Shown here piece by piece: positions 50,701 to 59,700 of a DNA stretch of 64,000 bases. The notes beneath the pieces were generated by a model. The model did not search any database. It saw nothing but the letters and a program-made list of their open reading frames with translations, and was not told where the DNA came from. The position numbers were made by a program, and so were the translations under genes. The DNA comes from Notospermus geniculatus (taxonomy: Eukaryota; Nemertea; Pilidiophora; Heteronemertea; Lineidae). The DNA lies in NCBI GenBank assembly GCA_002633025.1, contig NMRB01000141.1, forward strand, positions 330,868 to 394,867, in the 5' to 3' direction. The first letter of the stretch is position 1; the number at the start of each line of letters is the position of its first letter.

Positions 50701-53700
50701 TCCCGACGTCTTCCTGAAACAACTCGATATCGTTGATAACGCAGCGTGTTCTTGGCTCTCATTGGTCCGCGGGATCAGTTTGAACGTTTTCAAGGGATTC
50801 CAGACGGAGGAGGAACTAGTGACTTATGTTCTCGAGCAGGCGTATTTTGATAATGTCACCGTCTTCGCAAGTAAGTTGGATATCAATATTAGACCCTGGA
50901 AATGTACATGTACGATAGGCCTACAAAGGCCTGGTACCAGGCGACCTACTGGTGTTGAAACCAGCCGATCAGGCAAAAACCAGCTGTTTGAACTGTGACT
51001 GGGAGTTCGGGCAAATGGTCCTAGCTGGTTGTGCTCCCAAACCAAATAGAGAATCAGTTCAAAAAGCTAAAATGTGACAATGATCAAATTCCTTTTCTTG
51101 CATTTCAGGTGTAGTATTTCAAAATCTGAACAACGATGGCGACCTACCGCCGCACATTGTTTACAAAATTCGACAAAATGCATCCATGACCGAAACAACA
51201 AAACAGGTCCGTCCAAAATATTGGTTTCCAGGACCGAAGGATTGGGGGTATCAGTATTACCAGATGGGCTTCGTTTGGATACAGGATATGATTGAGCGGG
51301 CGATTATTGATACGTATGTCGGCCATGATGTCGTGGAACCGGGGTCCTATTTCCATCAGTTTCCGTATCCGTGCTTTATGGCCGACCAGTGAGTACATTC
51401 CGTTTTTTGAAACCGAACAGGTGGCGCTTAGAGCATAAGACCCATTAGATGCTGAAAACGTTGCCAAATATAGCAATGAGGTCAGGTTCTGACGTAACGC
51501 TGTGCAACAGGACAAAAATGGGTCTGGCGGTTGTTCAGTCTCTTGCTGACATCTTTTCAAAAGTTGTGTCAAATTGTCTCAAAAATATGACCAGAAAAAA
51601 GTTGGACAGGTATAGCAACTTGACCATGATGCCAAAAGATCGCAGATACCATGTATCTGGTAGTTATGTGAAAAAATGCGTTTCTGTTTTCCAGGTTTTT
51701 GTTCATGATTGAGCATGTGATGCCCCTGTGCCTTACCATCTCCTGGGTTTACTCGGTGGCCATGTTAGTCCAGAGTATTGTCTATGAGAAGGAGCAGAGG
51801 TTGAAGGAGGTAGGTGATGCTGATCCTTTCATGATTTTGTCGAGTAAACCGACTTTAGTAACGTTGTATTTAGTGTTCAGTTCTCAAATAAACCTTAGAA
51901 AAAAACATCATGATTGCCTTTTTCCACTTCCAGGTGATGAAGATGATGGGCCTAAGTAACGCGGTCCATTGGTGTGCTTGGTTCATCACGAGCTGCGGAC
52001 AGATGACCGTTACCATGGGAATCCTAACCATTATGTTAAAATATGGCAAAGTCCTCACATACAGTAACCCGCTCCTGATCTTTCTCGTGCTGGAGGTGTT
52101 TGCTGTCGCCACTATACTTTTCTCGTAAGTATCCCATGATTCTTCAAAACTAAAAAGTATTTTGGTAATGTTAGGATGGGACCTGTTTATGGAGGATACC
52201 TTTGGGACTGCCCAGTTCTGTCCTTAATGAAGAGGTGTCCTCAATACAGAGGTCAAAATGAACTGACGTGACAGTTTAGGGATGAACTCTACTGTCCTTG
52301 ATAGAGTGGTGTCCTCCTGGCAGAGGTGTCCGCTGAGGGAGGTTCTATCCTACAGTGGTACCTTGAAAGGACATGATATACCGTAGGCCCCAGTGAATAA
52401 GAAACACATGTAATTTTTAGTTTAAACCTTATCTATATTACTTATAAGTTACGTCTCCTTTCAGGTTCTTCATGAGTGTGTTATACTCCAAAGCGAAGGT
52501 GGCCGCTGCATGTGCCGGCATCGTCTACTTCCTGAGTTATGTGCCGTACATGTACGTGGCGATCCGTGAAGAGGCAGCGGGTGACCATATCTCCGCCTGG
52601 GCGAAGTCAATCGCGGTAAGTTATGTTAAACGATGTTGGCCTACTTTGCAATAGTTTGTCTGATCATTTTTTTAAGTGCAGATGGCAGCACTGTACAGCT
52701 AAAAAGATTCCCTTCATAAATGAAAAAATTCCTTCATTTCAGTCGCTATTCTCAACAACTGCGTTTGGTCTTGGTGCCAAATACTTCGCTTATTACGAGG
52801 TAGAGGGCGTTGGCGTGCAGTGGGACAATATCGCATCGTCACCAGTCGAGGCTGACCAGTATAATCTGTTCTCGGTGGCGCTGATGATGATCATCGATTC
52901 CATCGTGTATGGTCTTCTCGTGTGGTACATTGAGGCGGTGCATCCAGGTGAGTTCAGCTTTATTACATTAAAGGACCACGATATTGCCACTTTTTCTCAA
53001 CAGCCGGCGCCACTCTCCAACCCAGGGAGTAACTTGTTGGCGAATTGATCCGATTTACTACGTACATTTTGTAATGCATTTTTGTAGTTCGTTCTACTGC
53101 CAGTAGGTGGCTCCCTCTACGTCGGCAGTCAAATAACGCATTTGAGATCCAATACCGTGCTCCTTTAATCTGTCTTGTACCTGTGCATCTGCCTCAAAAA
53201 CAGCAAACTGCAAAGGCTGTCAGAGTGGTGCAGTGGAAACATCAATGCCTGTCACCTCTGAGGGTCCAGGTGTGATCTCCTGTTGGACCTGCTCTTCATG
53301 TGATAAAGAGGGCGACTCGCTTTGACAGTGCAGGTTTTTCCGGGCACTCTGGTTTCCTCCTGCTGTGCAATAAATTCATCCAATGTTATCTACACCATTC
53401 AGCCCTTGATTCACTCTTTCTTGCAACAGCGAACTGATGATTCTCAACGATTCTGTTTCAGGTTCGTACGGTTTGCCCAAACCGTGGTACTTCCCTTTCA
53501 CCAAGACGTATTGGTTCGGGCACAACATCCGTACGGAGTCTGAACAGTGTAGCATCACCAGCTGCTGCTGTCGGAGAAGACCAGGCCTGTCCGTCATCGA
53601 GGAGGACCAGGCGTGTGCCCTGGAACAGAGGGATGCGAGTAAGTTAAGTCACATACGAGACGGGCCTAGGCCGTGTAAAAGAATCAACCACTGTACCATA

Positions 53701-56700
53701 AGTACTGATGCTGAAGGGGTGAATGTCGCCCACTCTGAATCCTAACCCCTGGCTCCTATCCCACAGCCCTTGATACCTGGCCTCCTACCCCTGACCCCGA
53801 AGGCCTAATCCTAACCCTAACCCCTGACCCTTACAGGCAGCCATTACCCTAGATATTGAGTACCCTGTTCCATAGGATTAGACAACATTTACACCTTTCA
53901 CAGTACTGATTTTCTGGGTCACATTCCATTTCAGACCATGCATTTCAGACTTCGTTTCTCCATTTCAGACCATGCCACTGACTTTGAACCGGAGCCCTCA
54001 CACCTCCCCCTGGGGGTGCGTGTTGAGAATCTCTCGAAAGTATACAAGACTGGAAAAGTAGCAGTGAACAAATTGACTCTGAATCTGTACGAAGGTCAGA
54101 TAACGTCATTCTTGGGACACAACGGAGCCGGGAAAACGACCACCATGTAAGGGGGAAATTTCTCGTGTTGTGACAATTTTGATGCAACCTGTAGTAAAAT
54201 ATGTGAATGTGATCTGAACTGTGGTAATTTTTTTCAGGTCAATTCTGACCGGACTCTTCCCGCCGACAGCAGGTTACGCCCTGGTGTATGACCTTGACAT
54301 TAGGACTGACATGGAGGAAATACGGAAAAGTCTCGGATTCTGTCCACAGCACAACCTCCTCTTTGACAAGTAAGTCATACTTCGCTAAATCATGGATGAA
54401 AATTAATGCCGGCAGTGACGTTGTATTGGCACTCAGCTCACATTACAAATTCTGATTACTATTTTGTTTGTGATTATCTCCAGACTGACCGTAGAGGAGC
54501 ATCTTTGGTTCTACGCCCGCCTGAAGGGCATGGAAAATCGCGACATTGCCAAAGAGATGGAATCCATGATAAAAGACGTCGGGCTCCCAAAGAAACGCGG
54601 CAGTACAGTCGACTGCTTGTCTGGCGGTATGCAGAGGAAACTATCCGTTGCCATTGCGTTCGTTGCTGGGTCCAGGACGGTGATCTTGGATGAGCCAACT
54701 GCAGGGGTGGATCCGTATGCTAGAAGAGCCATTTGGGATCTCTTGATCANGGGGGGGGGCATATGTTCCGCTTTCCTTCCAGCTTTAGCCTGGTGATACT
54801 TCTGGATTAGTTCTTCCCAACTCTCATCAGGTTTCCCATAGATTCATCATATTCTTCACATATGTACCCCTACCTTTGTTTTTATCTTCAGGGCGGACCA
54901 TCCTGCTCTCAACTCATCACATGGAGGAGGCTGACCTCCTCGGCGATCGGATTGCCATTATCTCGAACGGCAAACTCAAGTGCTGCGGCTCTTCGCTGTA
55001 TCTGAAGAGCGTCTTCGGCGACGGATATCATCTGACCATCGCGAAGAAACAGAAGGAGGAGGATGTACAGAGTGCAGGTTGGTGACCTTTATGACCTTCA
55101 GCCGATTGAAGGTCATTGACAACCATTTTCATATCTAAGTTTTATCAAGACAGCTGATACAAAACAGTGGTGCCTCCATTAGTGGACATCTCTGCTTGTA
55201 CCACAGCTCTGTATTAAAGATACCAAAGTTCAGTTCAAGTAGGTCATTTCGGTTCAGTTTGACCTCTGTATTGAAGACACCTCTCAATTTAGGACAGCAT
55301 CATTCAGCCCTCAAGGTGTCCTTATTAGAGAGGTGCCACTGTGTCATTTGAAATGTCTGAAAACAATTTCCGTGAGTGATGTTTCTAAAGTTGTATCCTC
55401 CTTTCAGATACCCTCTCTGTGGATGACAGTATCAACTTCGTCAACGACAGCCCAAGGTTCGTCTCAAAATGCTCCCAAGAGAGAGTGACAGAGTTCATCA
55501 ATCAGTATATATCCACAGCCTACTCCATATCAGAGTCCAATCGTGAACTTCATTACGTTTTGCCGTTTGAAGAATTGAAAAAAAAGAACTTCCAGAAGTT
55601 GTTTGATGCTCTTGATGCGGCCATGCCAGGCCTGCAGATCAGTAGTTATGGCGTCATGGATACGACCTTGGAGGAGGTGTTCTTGAAGGTCACAGAGAAA
55701 GCGAGAATTGAGGAAGGTAAGTGCTACAAAATCAAAATTTCCCTGGAGTTACCCATCGGTCCACCATGTTGGCTATGGAGGATACCCTGCCTTCCAAAAG
55801 ACGCATCTAAAACCAAATAATCAATTTCCTTTTGGTTTCAGATCCTAGTGACACCAGTAGTCCTGACGAAGAACTCAAACCTGAGAATGTAAACATTGAC
55901 ACTGTGACCTTGACCCCTAGCCCAGAACCCTCTGACAATGCCGACCTTGACAACAACTCACTAACAAATCTCTTGATCGGGAGCGGCAATGATACTGCCA
56001 GCATGACGTCACAGCAGTTTAGGGCACCTGACCCGGGTGACTCATCGCCGCAACATGGGCGTTACGCACGGCTTATTAACCAGGATGACGAAGAAATACT
56101 TGAAATTGGGCCAAGGTCAGAGCAAGGTCAAGGTGAAAATCGGTATACTCGGGTGGAAGATATGGATCCTCCTGTCAACAGTATGTATTGTTTATATTGT
56201 GAAATTAAGTTCATTTGCTAAGTATTTTAAGTTCTAAACCTGGGCCTAGTTGCGCAAAACTCTTGTTTGCTTGACTTGACTCTTTGCAAGATTTGGCTCG
56301 ACGGTCCCTTATCAGCTTTCTTGCCGTTTTTCAGCTCAAGGGTGTGATGGAGGCGGCAGTTACCACGTGACCGGCCACGCTTTACGCCTCAGGCAATTCT
56401 ATGGCGTCATCGTGAAGCGATTTTTCTACATCCGTCGCAACTGGAAGGGTCTATTTTCTCAGATCCTACTCCCTGCTCTCTTCGTTTGCATCGCCATGAC
56501 TGTCGCCCTGACGGCACCCCGGGTTCAAGACCTACCGGAATTAGTCCTTAGCCCGGCGCAGTACTATAACTACACACAACCGCGTGGGAATTTCATTCCA
56601 TTCGCAAAGATGTGCTACTCAAGGGACTGCCGGCAAACCAACGATGCAGGACCGGAAAAGTTGATCAACACGTTCAAATTCAGTGGTTCGTCTGCAACAT

Positions 56701-59700
56701 GTGTGCTGAAATCGCCCGATATGAAACCGCCAAACGTCATGGAGCGTTTGAAGGATTTGGACCTGACGGGGAAATGGCGTTTCTTGTCACGGTACTTTGA
56801 GCCAGAGTGTCGTAATGTTTATGTCCAGGGGTTCCACCTTGAGAATTTCGTTCCCCCGTCATCCCATCTTCTGCCTAGCGAGGTCAATACGACAAAGATT
56901 GACTTGGGTGAGTCAAATGTTTTTATGCAGCACAGTCTCTTTGTTTTAGTAGGCATTAGGCCTAGTGCAGCCTAGTGTCCCTTAGAACAGGGCCTAATCG
57001 AGGCTTTGCAATGAGGTCATCCTGGCAGCACAGGGCGCAGAGGTGTGAGCCAACCGTGACGTCACTTGCGTGAAATGCGCCACGCCATTGTTTGATGTAA
57101 CGCCATTGGGGCATGCATTGCTCATTTTGCTGTGCCTCTGCCGCATGTGTCCTCCGGTATGGCGGCTTGTGACATCATATGCAAAGCCTGTATAACCCAG
57201 TTTTCAGTTTTCATCAGTTTATGTACAGCAGGAGGAAACTGGAGTGCCCGGTGAAAACCTGCGCTGTCAAAGAGAGTCGAACCTGGAGTCTTAGTGGTGA
57301 CAGGCACCAATGTTTCCACTGTACCACACTGTACCACTCTAACAACCCAGTCACTTTCTTCTCAACAGCCACGGCATCACCAGAACCCAAATACTACCCC
57401 GACTGTGAATGTGCCGGTGATGGGCGTGGCTTCATCTGCCCGACGACCGGATTTAAAGACCCGCCTGATTTCCAAACCATCACAAGCGACATATTCCAAG
57501 ATATCAGCCGGCAGGACGAGGCGCAGTTCTTCTTGAATACAAATGATGAGTATCGATTACACAGATATGGCGCCATGTCACTCGGAATGACGCGGGACTT
57601 CGTGCCGGAAGATTTCGGTGTGAATGCTCCGTCAATTTTCCGGAGGTTGGCTGTCAGGAATGTTGCCAAGGTAAGGAAAGTTGAACTGTGCTACCGGTAC
57701 TTACTTCTAGATTCTTCAATACGTATGGAGGCCCTGCTGGGTGCAGGGGGAAACCGGAGTGCCCGAGAAAACTGCTATATTCTTCTGGGCCTAGAAATGA
57801 TTCAACTGATTCATCTTCAGATTCATTACAACAATCGCGGCTACCATGCCATGCCGGCGTATCTCAACACCATCAACAACGCCATCTTGCGGGCAAACTT
57901 ACCAAAGGAGAAGGGCAACCCGGCTGCGTACGGCATCACGGTCATCAACCACCCAATGAACAACACCAACAACCAACTGACAATGGAGTACATGTAAGTC
58001 AGATTTTAGCAAAATAACATGGACTAATTCTATCAAGGAAATTGAAGTCGAAAGAAGGCAACGTTTTGTTGAAATTANTGACGTATGTTTCATCAAAATC
58101 GGCCCAGCCGTTGCGGAGCTATCGTTGATAAACCTCGCGCCAAGGGGATTTGGAATGGAGAGTAAGGTATTTTTTCTTTGCTTTTTTTGCAGGACCTGAA
58201 TGAAATCCACAAAGGTTTGAAGGTTGTCTTCCTCATGTTCCCCAACTACTGCCTGGGACGAGGTTTAATGGATATCGCCTTCAACGAATATCACAATGAA
58301 TTCTACTTTAAAACCGGTAGGTACCAGTAATATGAAATAGAAATCGAGTTTCTAAGGTGAAAGACATTGCTTCCTACCAGAATCGAACCCACAGACCCTC
58401 GCATGAGGCATCAATCGCCAGCACTAAGGGGCAGCACGCCTTAAACCACTAGGTAGGTACCAGTAAAGTACTAATCACATGAAGCTTTTATTAAGTGCTT
58501 TTATCAAGTTCTTTCCACTGTGCGCAAGCCTCAAAGTGCTTCACATTATTACCCACGTTTTCAATTACTTTGCAGGTCAATACGACAAGATGAAATCGCC
58601 GTTCGAGTGGAACCTGATGGCCAGGAATCTGGTTGCCATGGCAGCCATGGGGTTCATCTTCTTCATCATCACTCTCCTGTGTGAAGTGAGATTCTTCAAG
58701 AAGTCCAAGTAAGTAGCGGGCCTCCCTTATCCCTCTTATGCCAAGGCCAATTTTGCTGAATATGTAGGCTTATGTAGACCTAAGGATGTATAAAAGCTTG
58801 AAAGGTGTCGGCAACCCAGTCACATTGATGTACACAGTGGGCCTCCCTTACAATTTCCATCATAGGAACTCTATTACGGACCATGTTTGGCTTCCGTGAT
58901 GTTCCTTGGAATCGGTTCCCACGCCTTAGGCCTCCACTTGTGGGTTTTACGCAGCATGCCGTGGTAAAGTCCTTTGTTGTTTTCTGCTGAGCTGCCTCCA
59001 TACAGTTGGCGAATCAGCGCATAATGAAAATTATGACTGAATCTGTGTCTCCATTTCAGACATCGTCCAGTCTCCAAAGCGCCCATCCCGAACGAGGATG
59101 TCGACGTTGCCGCTGAAAGGCGCCGAGTCCTCCGTGGAAGTGGCCGCCGTGATCTCCTCAGACTGGAGAACATCACCAAGGTTTACAAGACAAAGAAACT
59201 CGGTCCGCAGTTGGCGGTTGACAGGATGTGCCTTGGTGTGCCAGAGGGCGAGTGTTTCGGATTGTTAGGCGTGAACGGTGCTGGAAAGACGACGACGTTT
59301 AAAATGCTGACGGGGGATATTATGCCGACAGGTGGTAATGTTTATCTGGATGGGCACAGGTGAGTTGTTCACTGGAAAGCTCTGTTGGAGCACCAATGTG
59401 TGATTGGGATTCTGCAAGATTGCAGGATTTGGTAGGTGTATTATTATTACCGGTAGGCCTACAGTGTAGTTTAAATGAAATTGACACTGGCATGAAAGCA
59501 GGTGCGGATCCAAGGGGGGGGGCACACCTGGCGCATGCCAACAAATCTGTAAAATTGACCGTGAAATTCTGAAATTTGGAGCAAATCATTGAAATTCACT
59601 GCAGATTTCGATGTTTCTAGCACAGTGCGCCCCCTCTTTTCTGAAATTGTGGATCCGCCCCTGGAAAGGGTGGGTTGAGAGACTGCGGCCTACGTCTGCA

